64,000 bases of DNA from Flavobacterium petrolei (GCF_003314435.2 NZ_QNVY02000003.1:248001-312000), one strand, 5' to 3'; counted from the stretch's first letter, positions 45,281 through 53,913 are shown. Notes: generated by a model from the sequence alone, not told the origin. Numbers and translations are program-made.

Positions 45281-45310
45281 TCTGAACACAATTCTAAAAA
45301 ATTTAAAAAT

Positions 45311-45724
45311 ATGATCCGAAAGTTATTTTCCTCAAGTTCATGGTCCGCTAATGCAACAGATTGGGCTTCGCTTATTTTACGACTAACATTTGGTTTATTG
45401 ATGTTGAGTCATGGTATTCCAAAGCTGATGAAGTTTATGGATGGCAACATGGAATTTGGTGATCCAATAGGTATCGGTGTTCCGGCATCATTAGCTTTGA
45501 CCGTCTTTGCCGAAGTATTATGCTCCGCATTACTAGTACTTGGATTGTGGACCAGACTGGCGTTGATTCCGCTTATCATAACCATGGTAGTTGCCGTATT
45601 TATTGTTCACATCAGTGATGATTTAGGAACAATGGAACCTGCATTACTATATTTACTATCCTATTGCGCGCTTTTTTTATTGGGAAGTGGTAAATATTCA
45701 GTTGATGCGATTTTGAAAAAATAA
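45311..45724 (+). CDS. DoxX-family membrane protein
   Basis: A 137-residue protein with four membrane helices. Family features are LILRLTFGLLMLSHGIPKL near residues 19-37 and the GLWTRLALIPLIITM segment near 85. DoxX proteins are quinone-linked or redox-stress membrane proteins whose exact role varies. The start at 45311 follows a -7 box. A second DoxX-like gene lies at 47011, but the two are not close in sequence. Confidence 0.85.
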   Translation: MIRKLFSSSSWSANATDWASLILRLTFGLLMLSHGIPKLMKFMDGNMEFGDPIGIGVPASLALTVFAEVLCSALLVLGLWTRLALIPLIITMVVAVFIVHISDDLGTMEPALLYLLSYCALFLLGSGKYSVDAILKK

Positions 45725-45774
45725 GCTTACTTAAATTCTTCTTGCTCAAAACCGTTGGAGATAATTAATTTTTT

Positions 45775-45925
45775 AAACACATAGAAAAATAGAATTTAAA
45801 ATTATGGAAGGCGTTTCACTTTTTTAGAGAAAACCAAAGCAATGTGAACCCAAGACCCGAGCGATAGCGAACAGGCGAAGCAATTGGGCTAGCTCAGTCT
45901 TATTTTCTATGTTTCTATGTGTTTC
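45775..45925. repeat. Inverted-repeat element, MITE-like
   Basis: AAACACATAGAAAAATAGAA (from 45775) is repeated in inverse orientation as TTCTATGTTTCTATGTGTTT (ending at 45924), 19 of 20 matching, about 110 bases apart. The interior includes a stretch with GACCCGAGCGATAGCGAACAG that resembles no gene. No transposase, so possibly a non-autonomous element. Confidence 0.6.
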
Positions 45926-45960
45926 AATTTTTTTATTAAATTCTAAAGGATAATTAAGTT

Positions 45961-46806
45961 TTACTTATTATGCAGCTTCATAAAAGCAATAATTTCATCA
46001 AAGCGATTGCTCCAAGGCGAGAAATACTGAAGCACCATTGGAACGTGCTTTTTATTCAACCGTATTGGTGTCACATCGGGTTGGAAAGGTTGCAAAGCAG
46101 TTACAAAACGACTGTTGGCAATTTTAATAGAATTATATGTTTTGTCTCCAACATAAATTAAAAAAGGTGGCGTGTTTTTATTTAAAAAATAAATGGGCGA
46201 AGCATCTTTCCATTGCTCCGCATTTGAGGTCCAAGTTGCCAAATAATCATCTTTTTCAGTTGGTGGATTTCCTTCTAAATAATTTTTCATATCCAATCCT
46301 GCCGCATCATTCAGAATTATTCCAGCAATAGTTGAAGAATCAATTCCATATTTCGGATTCATGACGGCCAAAGCACCAAGATGGCCCCCTGCCGAATGAC
46401 CCGTGATGTAAATCGAATTGGGATCACCATTGTACTGGCTGATATTCTTTTTTGTCCATTGAATTACAGACACAATTTGCCGTGCCATATCATCATAAGA
46501 AGCCTCAGGGCTCAACGTATAATTCGGGATAACTGTAATCACGCCTTTGCTGGCAAAATTTCGTCCCAACAAATCGTACGTCCCTTTCCGACCGCTGTTC
46601 CAATTGCCTCCGTGAACAAAAATTAAAACTGGTACTTGCGTTGCACTTGATTTTCGGGGAACAAAAACATTCAATTGTGGCGGTTTTGCGGTATTTTTTT
46701 CGGTAGAATTAAGATACGAAATATCAGTATTTTTTTTTGAACCGCAGTTGACCAAAAGAAAACCATTCAGTAAGACGATAATGAAGAAGGAGAAACGCAT
46801 ATTCAT
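45961..46806 (-). CDS. Alpha/beta-hydrolase lipoprotein, carboxylesterase-like
   Basis: A 281-residue envelope hydrolase. The signal peptide ends in LLVNCG (Cys21 acylated). The oxyanion-hole motif HGGNWNSG near residue 67 and the nucleophile elbow GHSAGGH near 139 mark the hormone-sensitive-lipase/carboxylesterase type. The acid should be in YVGDKT near 220 and the histidine in NKKHVPMV near 255. The substrate is unknown; kynurenine formamidase-like and small-ester hydrolases share this pattern. It is a single gene with no visible operon partner. Confidence 0.83.
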   Translation of the reverse strand: MNMRFSFFIIVLLNGFLLVNCGSKKNTDISYLNSTEKNTAKPPQLNVFVPRKSSATQVPVLIFVHGGNWNSGRKGTYDLLGRNFASKGVITVIPNYTLSPEASYDDMARQIVSVIQWTKKNISQYNGDPNSIYITGHSAGGHLGALAVMNPKYGIDSSTIAGIILNDAAGLDMKNYLEGNPPTEKDDYLATWTSNAEQWKDASPIYFLNKNTPPFLIYVGDKTYNSIKIANSRFVTALQPFQPDVTPIRLNKKHVPMVLQYFSPWSNRFDEIIAFMKLHNK

Positions 46807-47010
46807 TTTTTTACGAATATAAGATTTAAAAAAAATACGAAAGTTAATTTAGCTTTAAAAAGTGGTTTTCTTGAGTAAAACGTTTTTCATATCCTTTAAT
46901 ACACCTATATTTACTATGAAACTTTCGTTTATTAATGCTGCTAAAGTTTTTCTTAATCAAATATTCAGCGTATCTTCTTCAACCTTTATTTTCAAAAAAA
47001 TTAAACACAA

Positions 47011-47448
47011 ATGAACACTACAAATACACAAAATCTCCAAAAAATGACTTTAGCTCAAAACATAAGCCGTTATATTTTAGGACTATTTCTTACCACTGCT
47101 GGAATTAGCCATCTCACTTGGAGTCGAACAGAATTTTTAGCGCAAGTACCACCATGGATTCCTGTAAACGCTGATTTAGTAGTTCTGCTGTCTGGAGTAG
47201 TTGAAATTGTTTTGGGTTTATCCCTAATTCTGTTATTTAAGTATCGCATCCAGGTTGGATGGATTGTCGCTGCTTTTTTTGTCCTTGTCTTTCCGGGAAA
47301 TATTGCACAACTGGTCGAACATAGAAATGCTTTCGGACTCAATACAGAACTAGCCAGATGGCTCAGACTTCCACTTCAACCACTTCTTATTATAGTAGCC
47401 TTATGGTCAACTGGCGCTTGGCATTCATGGAGGAAAAATAAAAATTGA
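47011..47448 (+). CDS. DoxX-like membrane protein
   Basis: A 145-residue protein with four membrane helices (near 18-38, 55-80, 85-102 and 118-138). The segments LGLFLTTAGISHLTW and FLAQVPPWIP are typical of the DoxX-like group found in many Bacteroidetes; NIAQLVEHRNAFGL and LRLPLQPLLI follow. Function unknown. It is closed by a hairpin shared with the convergent gene. Confidence 0.8.
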   Translation: MNTTNTQNLQKMTLAQNISRYILGLFLTTAGISHLTWSRTEFLAQVPPWIPVNADLVVLLSGVVEIVLGLSLILLFKYRIQVGWIVAAFFVLVFPGNIAQLVEHRNAFGLNTELARWLRLPLQPLLIIVALWSTGAWHSWRKNKN

Positions 47449-47451
47449 ACA

Positions 47452-47481
47452 AGATAGGCTGCCCTTCCGGACAGCCTATCT
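47452..47481. terminator. Hairpin between convergent genes, probable terminator
   Basis: A 10-bp perfect stem AGATAGGCTG / CAGCCTATCT around a 10-base loop, between the DoxX-like gene and the next gene. The following sequence is only weakly T-rich on either side. Confidence 0.6.
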
Positions 47482-47499
47482 ACATTTATCTAAGATAGA

Positions 47500-47877
47500 T
47501 TAGTTGAATTGTGAAGCCACATATTCAATTAAACTTTCATCGCTCATTTTATTAGAAGTACTTTCTTTCGTCTGTACATTTTTGTATTGTGGAGTTTCGC
47601 TCAAATATTTAATAAATTGTTCTTGAGCAACACCAGGTCCAGTGATGTGTAATTCATCCACATTTTGCATGTGCGCAGTAATGTTTTTGAATAACTTGTG
47701 AAGTGAATCTCTTTCAGCATTATTTGCCGCGTTTTCACTTGAATTTCCTCCTTGACCTTCTTCTTTTTCGTGTCCTAAAACTACGAAATCTCCAGAATCT
47801 ACATTTTCTCTACCTACGATTGTTGCGTGATGTGAATCCATCCACACTCCGAATTGTTTTTTACTTTTGTCTGACAT
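47500..47877 (-). CDS. Small cytosolic protein of unknown function, possibly eRF1-domain-like
   Basis: A 125-residue soluble protein. The N-terminus KKQFGVWMDSHHATIVG and the C-terminal half (LHKLFKNITAHMQNVDELHITGPGVAQEQF) recall the host-attachment/bacterial eRF1-like proteins, in which a short beta-alpha domain ends with a GPG segment followed by a helix. The middle (residues 40-60) is a Glu/Gly/Asn-rich linker. I cannot assign a role. Its neighbours are DoxX, Crp/Fnr and rhodanese genes often linked with stress. Confidence 0.6.
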   Translation of the reverse strand: MSDKSKKQFGVWMDSHHATIVGRENVDSGDFVVLGHEKEEGQGGNSSENAANNAERDSLHKLFKNITAHMQNVDELHITGPGVAQEQFIKYLSETPQYKNVQTKESTSNKMSDESLIEYVASQFN

Positions 47878-48249
47878 TATGCTCTATTTATTTTTATTAA
47901 TATTTGTATTATTAAATTGTCAAAAAGCATGCAGTGACAGTTCAAATACTTATTCTATTAAAATTAGCGTATTTTTTTAACAAAAAGGGAATTAGTTCTG
48001 AATTTACTTTTTAATTAACACTATTCATTTGTTATAATTTAAAAATAAATCGATTCTTGGCTTTAATAAAAAAGCTGCTGTATTCCTAGTTCATTATAGG
48101 TAAGTCATGGAATAATCTGACGCTAATCATTAGTCATTTTGAGTTTTTCTGTATTAACCTGCTTCGCGTCTTTATGTTGAATTACTTTGCCAAGAATCTA
48201 TTGTTTGTACCTTTACTTTCGAAAAATATAAAAACTAAATCCTAATAAG
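47878..48249. other. Intergenic region upstream of the Crp/Fnr gene
   Basis: About 370 AT-rich bases between divergent genes. A TACTTTCG sequence at 48214-48221, 24 bases after a TTTG, is a weak promoter candidate for the Crp/Fnr gene. No ORF or stable hairpin seen. Confidence 0.35.
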
Positions 48250-48819
48250 ATGTACGAATTACTTCAAAAGTATATCAGTAACCGAACACAAATCAATGAT
48301 GAACAAATGGATTTCATCTGTTCCTTTTTTAAACCAATGCAAACCAAGCGCAATGAAATTTTAGTGCGTTATGAGGAAATATGCCAACAGTATTATTTTG
48401 TAAACAAAGGCTGTATCAGAATTTTCACCATTAATAAAGAAGGAATTGAAACATCACGATTTTTTGCTTTTGAAGGCGGTTTTGGAACAGCCTTACCTAG
48501 TTTTATTGATCAACAGCCCGCTTACGAATACGTGCAAACGATAGAAAAATCAGAATTATTGGTAATTTCCAGAACGGACTTTTATTATCTTGTAACAACA
48601 ATACCAGAATTTGGACTGATTTACAGAGCGATTCTGGAGTTAGGTTTTATAACGGCTCAAAAACGCATTTACGGTTTTCAGGGATTTGATGCCTTAGAAA
48701 AAGTAAAATGGATTATTGAAAACCAACCTCATTTTTTATTGCGTGTTTCAAATAAAATGGCCGCATCCTATTTAGGAATTTCTCCCTCAACCTTAAGCCG
48801 AATAAAATCCAAACTCTAA
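48250..48819 (+). CDS. Crp/Fnr-family transcriptional regulator
   Basis: A 189-residue regulator with an N-terminal cyclic-nucleotide-binding-like beta-barrel (about residues 20-125) and a short C-terminal helix-turn-helix (KMAASYLGISPSTLSRIKSKL). No cysteines form an FeS pattern, so it is not a classical Fnr. The same kind of regulator is encoded at 53207. It precedes a HbpS-like and a HIUase-like gene and may regulate them; that is inference from position. Confidence 0.85.
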   Translation: MYELLQKYISNRTQINDEQMDFICSFFKPMQTKRNEILVRYEEICQQYYFVNKGCIRIFTINKEGIETSRFFAFEGGFGTALPSFIDQQPAYEYVQTIEKSELLVISRTDFYYLVTTIPEFGLIYRAILELGFITAQKRIYGFQGFDALEKVKWIIENQPHFLLRVSNKMAASYLGISPSTLSRIKSKL

Positions 48820-48860
48820 AAACGTTGACATAGGACAAGCTTTTTCATGCGACTCATTTT

Positions 48861-48868
48861 TAATTTTG
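48861..48868 (+). promoter_or_regulatory. Possible -7 box (TAATTTTG) of the HbpS-like gene
   Basis: An exact TAnnTTTG match 14 bases before the ATG at 48883. It lies inside a longer alternative frame and supports the shorter start. Confidence 0.45.
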
Positions 48869-48882
48869 TAAAAAAATTAATC

Positions 48883-49425
48883 ATGAAAATCAACTCTTGT
48901 TTATTAGTACTACTCATTCCATTACTTTCATTGGCACAAATCAGCACTAAAAAAAGTACCGATTTCACCAATTTAAATGCCAAAAAGGAAGGAAATTATA
49001 CGACACAATCCGTTCAACTAACGCTCAAAACTGCATTTCAAATAACAGAACAAGCCCGCGAAGCCGCAAAAAGCTTGAAAAAAAATGTCACCATCGCAGT
49101 ATTAGATGCTTCGGGTCAAATTATAATCCTTACTCGTGGCGACGAAGTGGGAACGCACAATACGGAAGCGGCCAGAAGAAAAGCGTACACCGCATTATCA
49201 ACAAAAACCCCTACGCTTTTATTATCAAGAAATGCCAGATTAAATCCAGATACTCAAAATTTAGCCACACTGCCTGAACTTCTATTATTAGGCGGTGGTT
49301 ATCCGCTTTGGCACAACGGAAAAGTCATAGGTGGCATTGGTGTTGCCGGAGGAGGAAGTCCTGAAAACGATGATTTAATCGCTAAATCAGGTGCAATTGC
49401 AACCGCACAAATCACAACTCATTAA
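48883..49425 (+). CDS. Exported GlcG/HbpS-family protein
   Basis: A 180-residue protein with a signal peptide (residues 1-18, ending LAQ) and one GlcG/HbpS domain over about 45-178. The family pattern is clear: VTIAVLDASGQIIILTRGD, TEAARRKAYTA, then LLLGGGYPLWHNGKVIGGIGVAGG. HbpS binds haem in the periplasm or outside the cell, but many members have unknown ligands. The start is the ATG at 48883 because an upstream in-frame ATG (48847) lacks a promoter distance and a clean signal peptide. It is followed after 18 bases by the HIUase-like gene, so they likely form an operon. Confidence 0.82.
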   Translation: MKINSCLLVLLIPLLSLAQISTKKSTDFTNLNAKKEGNYTTQSVQLTLKTAFQITEQAREAAKSLKKNVTIAVLDASGQIIILTRGDEVGTHNTEAARRKAYTALSTKTPTLLLSRNARLNPDTQNLATLPELLLLGGGYPLWHNGKVIGGIGVAGGGSPENDDLIAKSGAIATAQITTH

Positions 49426-49443
49426 TTTAAAACACAAACAAAA

Positions 49444-49851
49444 ATGAAAAATTTACTATTTAGTTTACTTTTTACGGCTGTAGCAACAACAAGCTATTCG
49501 CAGAATAATACCTACCAATTGTCCAGCCATATTTTAGACGTTTCCAGCGGAACGGCTGCAATTGGTGTCCCGGTTGTATTAGAAAAATACGATGAAACCA
49601 CTAAAATATGGTCATATGTGGATGAAAAAACAACGGATAAAAATGGTAGAATTATCGATTTTCTGAATTATAAAGAAACAAAAAAAGGAATTTATAAACT
49701 TAGATTCTTGGTAGCAGACTATTTTAAAAGCAAAAAGACAGACAGTTTTTATCCGTTTATTGAGGTTGTTTTCCAAATTAAAGATGCCAATCATTATCAC
49801 GTTCCCATTACGCTTTCCAGTTATGGATATGCAACGTATCGTGGCAATTAG
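49444..49851 (+). CDS. Exported 5-hydroxyisourate-hydrolase-like (transthyretin-like) protein
   Basis: A 135-residue protein with a signal peptide (residues 1-19, ending SYS) and a transthyretin-like HIUase fold. The N-terminal catalytic segment LSSHILD holds the first histidine near residue 29, an Arg lies in LRFLVADYF, and the second histidine is in NHYHVPITLSSYGY. The C-terminal tetrapeptide is YRGN, whereas HIUases end in YRGS. HIUase opens 5-hydroxyisourate in urate breakdown, but no urate oxidase or OHCU decarboxylase gene is seen and the protein is exported, so its substrate may differ. Confidence 0.8.
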   Translation: MKNLLFSLLFTAVATTSYSQNNTYQLSSHILDVSSGTAAIGVPVVLEKYDETTKIWSYVDEKTTDKNGRIIDFLNYKETKKGIYKLRFLVADYFKSKKTDSFYPFIEVVFQIKDANHYHVPITLSSYGYATYRGN

Positions 49852-50012
49852 TTTCGCTTGATTATTTTTGTAAGTTCCAAAAAAAGTAAAACGATTCCCG
49901 AAATGCTTTCCGAATTTTGTTGTTAAATAAATACGATTCATAACTTACGTAGTCGTAATTTTGTAGTACTAGATTTTGCACCAAAGGGGAATAATCGTTA
50001 AAAAATAATAAA

Positions 50013-50297
50013 ATGGAAGTAGCAAAAATAATTAAAGAGAAACTGGGAACCATTGTCGATGTGCGTTCCTACGATGAATTTATGGGTGGTCATGTTGCGG
50101 GATCCATCAATATTCCGTTGAATGAAATTCCGCATAGAATGCAGGAAATACAGGAACTTAAAGTACCATTAGTACTTTGTTGTGCCTCTGGAAATAGAAG
50201 TGGACAGGCACAAGTTTTTCTGACCGCGCACGGAATCGAATGCTATAATGGCGGTTCGTGGCTCGATGTGAATTACCTTCAATCCCAAATCGTGTAA
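50013..50297 (+). CDS. Single-domain rhodanese
   Basis: A 94-residue rhodanese domain, cytosolic (no signal peptide). The opening DVRSYDEFMGGHVAGSINIPLNE is typical and the active-site loop is CCASGNRS, with the second cysteine as the sulfur carrier. Rhodaneses transfer sulfane sulfur to thiols or to partner enzymes. A second rhodanese gene starts 1 base after its stop, so this is a tandem pair in one operon. Confidence 0.9.
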   Translation: MEVAKIIKEKLGTIVDVRSYDEFMGGHVAGSINIPLNEIPHRMQEIQELKVPLVLCCASGNRSGQAQVFLTAHGIECYNGGSWLDVNYLQSQIV

Positions 50298-50298
50298 C

Positions 50299-50619
50299 AT
50301 GATAAACATACTCAAAAAAATATTTGGGCTTGGCGCCAAAGTGGATTATCAGGAATTAATTCAGAACGGAGCTATTGTCGTTGATGTGCGCAGCAAAGCG
50401 GAATATTTAGCAGGCCATATTAAGGATTCCATTAATATTCCTGTGGATACACTGCGTAATAATCTGTTCAAAGTGAAAGATAAAAACCAACCTATTATTA
50501 CGTGTTGCGCCTCTGGAATGCGCAGTGCTTCGGCAAAAAGTATTTTGAAAGCTAATGGCTATACTGCAGTATACAATGGTGGCGGATGGAGCAGTCTTAA
50601 AAATAAAATAGGACGCTGA
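50299..50619 (+). CDS. Single-domain rhodanese, tandem partner
   Basis: A 106-residue rhodanese with VDVRSKAEYLAGHIKDSINIP near 27-47 and the active-site loop CCASGMRS. The first 20 residues (MINILKKIFGLGAKVDY) form an amphipathic helix absent from the first copy, possibly a membrane or partner contact. It starts one base after the upstream rhodanese stop. The two domains have only moderate similarity, so the pair is old or was assembled, not a recent duplication. Confidence 0.9.
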   Translation: MINILKKIFGLGAKVDYQELIQNGAIVVDVRSKAEYLAGHIKDSINIPVDTLRNNLFKVKDKNQPIITCCASGMRSASAKSILKANGYTAVYNGGGWSSLKNKIGR

Positions 50620-50792
50620 AAGATTTTTTGACAACGGTAAATAATACAATTCGTATTTACAATTAGTTAATTAACAGTTGATTAGATTATAATTTGTTTA
50701 ATTTTATTCCACTTAAAAAAATTAAGTGAATGAGTTAGATAGAAAAATAGTATCTATTATTTCTAAACAATTTAATCTTAAAAACTACTATT

Positions 50793-51368
50793 ATGAGAAC
50801 TGCAATTAGTAAAAACGAAGGTGTTAAAGGTGCTATGCAAACAAAAAGCAATGTCGCACATGGATTAAGAGATTTATTTGAAAATGGATTGAAAGACATC
50901 TATTGGTCTGAAAAAGTTTTGACTAAAACCTTACCAAATATGGTAAAAAATGCTTCAACACCAGAATTAGTAAACTCATTAAAAAGCCAATTAAATGAAT
51001 CGAAAGAACAAGTTTCTCGCTTAGAGAAAATTTTTCAAGAGAATGGTATGAAACCAACTGCAAAAAAATGTGATGCTATGGAAGGTATTCTAAAAGAAGC
51101 CGATGGTCTAATTAAAGAAACTGATATAGGTGCAGTACGAGATGCAGGAATTATTGCTGCGGAACAAAAAGTGAAACATTACGAAATAGCAACGTATGGT
51201 ACTTTGCACGCTTTTGCTAAAACATTAGGAGAAAACAAAGCTGCCAATTTGCTGGCAATGACACTAGATGAAAAGAAAAAAACAGATGCAACATTAAGTG
51301 GAATTGCAATGTCAACCATCAACAATCAAGCTCACAAAGCAGCTGCGATTACAAACATAAAAGCATAA
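50793..51368 (+). CDS. DUF892 (YciE/YciF-like) ferritin-like protein
   Basis: A 191-residue four-helix protein of the DUF892 family. The start of the domain, GLRDLFENGLKDIYWSEKVL, is the family signature and places a metal-ligand glutamate in helix one; the later segments LEKIFQENGM, AAEQKVKHYEIATYGTLHAFA and LLAMTLDEKKKTD follow. These proteins are induced by general stress and are di-iron or ferritin-like by structure. The N-terminal 25 residues are an unstructured extension. It is a single gene with its own terminator. Confidence 0.87.
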   Translation: MRTAISKNEGVKGAMQTKSNVAHGLRDLFENGLKDIYWSEKVLTKTLPNMVKNASTPELVNSLKSQLNESKEQVSRLEKIFQENGMKPTAKKCDAMEGILKEADGLIKETDIGAVRDAGIIAAEQKVKHYEIATYGTLHAFAKTLGENKAANLLAMTLDEKKKTDATLSGIAMSTINNQAHKAAAITNIKA

Positions 51369-51411
51369 TTTTGATTCTAAAAACAGCTAATAACTGTTTT
51401 TTCTATTACCT

Positions 51412-51437
51412 AAAAAGCCCGCAAATGCGGGCTTTTC
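51412..51437. terminator. Bidirectional terminator
   Basis: A perfect stem AAAAGCCCGCA / TGCGGGCTTTT with a 2-base loop between the convergent DUF892 and OYE genes. The very short loop suggests the outermost pairs of the loop open. Confidence 0.85.
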
Positions 51438-51499
51438 TGTGAATTAAAATCTGACTTGAATAAAATGTAATCTGTTTTTATAGCTAATAAAAATTTAAA

Positions 51500-52594
51500 T
51501 TATTCAGCCATTGCTGGATAATCAGTGTATCCTTTTACGGTATCGGTGTAAAAAGTAGTTTGATCTGGCGTGTTCAATGGCGCATCAGTTTCATAACGAG
51601 CCACTAAATCTGGATTCGCAATAAATGGAACTCCATAAGCAACAAGATCAGCGTACCCTTCTTCAATAACTTTGATACCTGTTTCTTTGTTAAAACTTTT
51701 ATTGATGATTAAAGTTCCTTTGTAAAATGGTCTGAAATGTTTGGCCACTTCAGTAACCGCAAAAGGTACCTCAGTTACATCAGTAAAAGGCTCTGTTAAA
51801 TGGATGTAAGCCAAACCGTAATTATTCAGTTTATTGATAATGTACTCATAAGTTGGAATTGTTTCTTCATCCAACATCATTCCCTGCGCATTGTGCAACG
51901 AAGGATTCAATCGAACACCAACTTTAGCATAATCAATAACTCCCTCTAAAGCATCTAGAATATCAAATAAGATTCGGGATTTGTTTTCAATTGAACCACC
52001 GTATTCATCAGAACGATGATTAGAATACCCATTAAAAAACTGTTGCAACAAATATCCGTTGGCTGCGTGCAATTCGATTCCATCAAAACCAGCTGAGATC
52101 GCATTTTTAGCTCCGTTTTTGAAATCTAAAACGGTTTGTTTGATGTCTTCAATCGTCATTTCTTTTGGAATAACTGTATCTACAAAACCATCATTAGTGT
52201 ACGCTTTTGCAAAAGGATTCAAGGCTGAAGGTGCGTGTGGCAATTCACCATTATGTAAATCCGGATGCGACAATCGACCTGTGTGCCACAATTGTGCGAA
52301 TATAGTTCCTCCTTTTTCATGTACTGCTTTTGTAACGAGTTTCCATCCTTCGGTTTGTGCTGCACTGTAAATTCCGGGTACATTGATAAAACCAACTGCT
52401 TTTGTACTCACAAAAGTTCCTTCGGAAACAATTAAACCTGCTGTAGCTCTTTGCCCATAATATTCCGCAGTAAGTGCTGTAGGAACATTTCCTTCATTAT
52501 TAGAACGGCTTCGCGTCATTGGTGCCATCACCATTCGGTTTTTTAAAGTACTGCTTCCTAATGTATAGGGTTGAAATAAAATTGATTTACTCAT
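51500..52594 (-). CDS. Old Yellow Enzyme family alkene reductase
   Basis: A 364-residue FMN-dependent NAD(P)H oxidoreductase. Visible signatures: LKNRMVMAPMTRSRS near residue 17, AQLWHTGR near 100, GFDGIELHAANGYLLQQFFN with the active-site His near 175, SNHRSDEYGGSIENK near 190 and GYADLVAYGVPFIANPDL near 318. Members such as NemA reduce alpha,beta-unsaturated carbonyls, nitro compounds and maleimides in the cytosol, and are often induced by electrophile stress. The downstream and upstream neighbours do not define a substrate. A short Rossmann-like protein gene is directly upstream. Confidence 0.92.
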   Translation of the reverse strand: MSKSILFQPYTLGSSTLKNRMVMAPMTRSRSNNEGNVPTALTAEYYGQRATAGLIVSEGTFVSTKAVGFINVPGIYSAAQTEGWKLVTKAVHEKGGTIFAQLWHTGRLSHPDLHNGELPHAPSALNPFAKAYTNDGFVDTVIPKEMTIEDIKQTVLDFKNGAKNAISAGFDGIELHAANGYLLQQFFNGYSNHRSDEYGGSIENKSRILFDILDALEGVIDYAKVGVRLNPSLHNAQGMMLDEETIPTYEYIINKLNNYGLAYIHLTEPFTDVTEVPFAVTEVAKHFRPFYKGTLIINKSFNKETGIKVIEEGYADLVAYGVPFIANPDLVARYETDAPLNTPDQTTFYTDTVKGYTDYPAMAE

Positions 52595-52619
52595 TTGATT
52601 TTTTTAAATTAGTATTAGT

Positions 52620-53120
52620 TTATATGGTACTGGCTTGCAAACCAATACTTGTAAATAGTGTCAAAATAGTCTTTACGGCTTCCTTATCGTTTCCATTCAA
52701 AAAAAGGGAATTGTTAAAATCAACCGCTGATTCGAAACTCTGAATAACTTTAGAAAAAGGAAATAAATGTTGTAATTTGTCAAGAGTACTTTCGAAATTA
52801 ATCGTGTTCTTTTTGTTTTCCAAAAAAAGTACAATCTTGCCGGTAGCCACATTTCTGATTTTTTCGATCAGATTACCATCAGTTGCAGCAGCATTTGAAA
52901 GTATAATAACATCCGCTTCCCAACTGGCATTAGTTGGACAAATCATCATCTCCGCATTTGCATTTGGATATTCTGAAAGTATTTGGGAATAAACAGTATT
53001 CAATACAACAGCATCATGATCAAACAGCAAAACGGGATTGGTTTTGGCAATTTGCTTCGCTAGAAAAATACTGTTGGTTTCTGAAACACCAAGAACTGCA
53101 AATGTTCTTCTATTTGACAT
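52620..53120 (-). CDS. Rossmann-like protein, degenerate F420/NADP-oxidoreductase relative
   Basis: A 166-residue protein. The N-terminus RRTFAVLGVSETNSIFLAKQIA has the layout of a Rossmann beta-alpha unit but lacks a full GxGxxG, and WEADVIILS near residue 70 and FPFSKVIQSFESAVDF near 120 match the positions of the NADP-binding and substrate segments in F420-dependent NADP reductase-like proteins. The missing glycines suggest altered or lost nucleotide binding. It sits 25 bases upstream of the OYE gene on the same strand, so they probably share a transcript. Function unknown. Confidence 0.6.
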   Translation of the reverse strand: MSNRRTFAVLGVSETNSIFLAKQIAKTNPVLLFDHDAVVLNTVYSQILSEYPNANAEMMICPTNASWEADVIILSNAAATDGNLIEKIRNVATGKIVLFLENKKNTINFESTLDKLQHLFPFSKVIQSFESAVDFNNSLFLNGNDKEAVKTILTLFTSIGLQASTI

Positions 53121-53206
53121 GGACTTTTATTTACTTGGCAAATTTAGGGCGGTATCGGTATAATTTCCGTTGATGTAAAACAAGAAATTCTATTGATCTA
53201 CATCAA

Positions 53207-53794
53207 TTAAAAGGAACTACGAGTATTAATTTGTTTGCGCACCCGACTCAATGTTTCCGGTTTCAGTCCAAGGTAAGAAGCGATCATGTGTTGGGGTACA
53301 CGTTGAACAATTCCGGGATAAGCCAGTCCCAAATTGGTGTATTTCTCTTCGGCGGTTTCTGTTAAAGCCGAATTTATTCTGGCTTGGTTTGCGATGTAGG
53401 CATTTTGCAAAAGCAAGCGTTGGTATCTTTCGAACATGGGGATTTTATCCATCAATGCTTCTCTTGCTTCAGTGGTCAGCAGTAGCAATTCAGAATCCTC
53501 AAGCGCTTCAATGGTATAAATAGAGTTACTATTGGTTAGAAAACTGGACAAATCTGTAATCCACCAGCCTTCAATCGCAAATTGTACAATGTGTTCATTC
53601 CCTTTTTCATCCATGGAAAAAGAGCGAAGAATTCCTTTTTCAATAAATGCATTGTAGATACAAATGTCTCCTTCCTGCAACAAGGTTTGTTTTTTACGTA
53701 ACTTCTTTGGGATAAAAAACGTTTTACATAACTCCATTTCTTCTGGGGTTAATGTCACTTTCTCCTGAATGCTTTTGAATAATTGTTGAAACAT
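53207..53794 (-). CDS. Crp/Fnr-family transcriptional regulator
   Basis: A 195-residue regulator: cyclic-nucleotide-like barrel over about 25-125 and a C-terminal helix-turn-helix with PQHMIASYLGLKPETLSRVRKQI. It resembles the regulator at 48250 in size and layout. It lies upstream of the Rossmann-like and OYE genes on the same strand (87-base gap) and divergent from transketolase, so it may control the OYE unit. The effector is unknown. Confidence 0.87.
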   Translation of the reverse strand: MFQQLFKSIQEKVTLTPEEMELCKTFFIPKKLRKKQTLLQEGDICIYNAFIEKGILRSFSMDEKGNEHIVQFAIEGWWITDLSSFLTNSNSIYTIEALEDSELLLLTTEAREALMDKIPMFERYQRLLLQNAYIANQARINSALTETAEEKYTNLGLAYPGIVQRVPQHMIASYLGLKPETLSRVRKQINTRSSF

Positions 53795-53913
53795 GTTTGC
53801 AAGATACTAAATAGTGTTAAAAGTGAGAAATAGTGTTGGTGCCAAAAAATAGAATCCTTAATAACTATTGATAAATCTAAAAATGGAACCTTCTATTAAT
53901 CAAATTATCTGAT

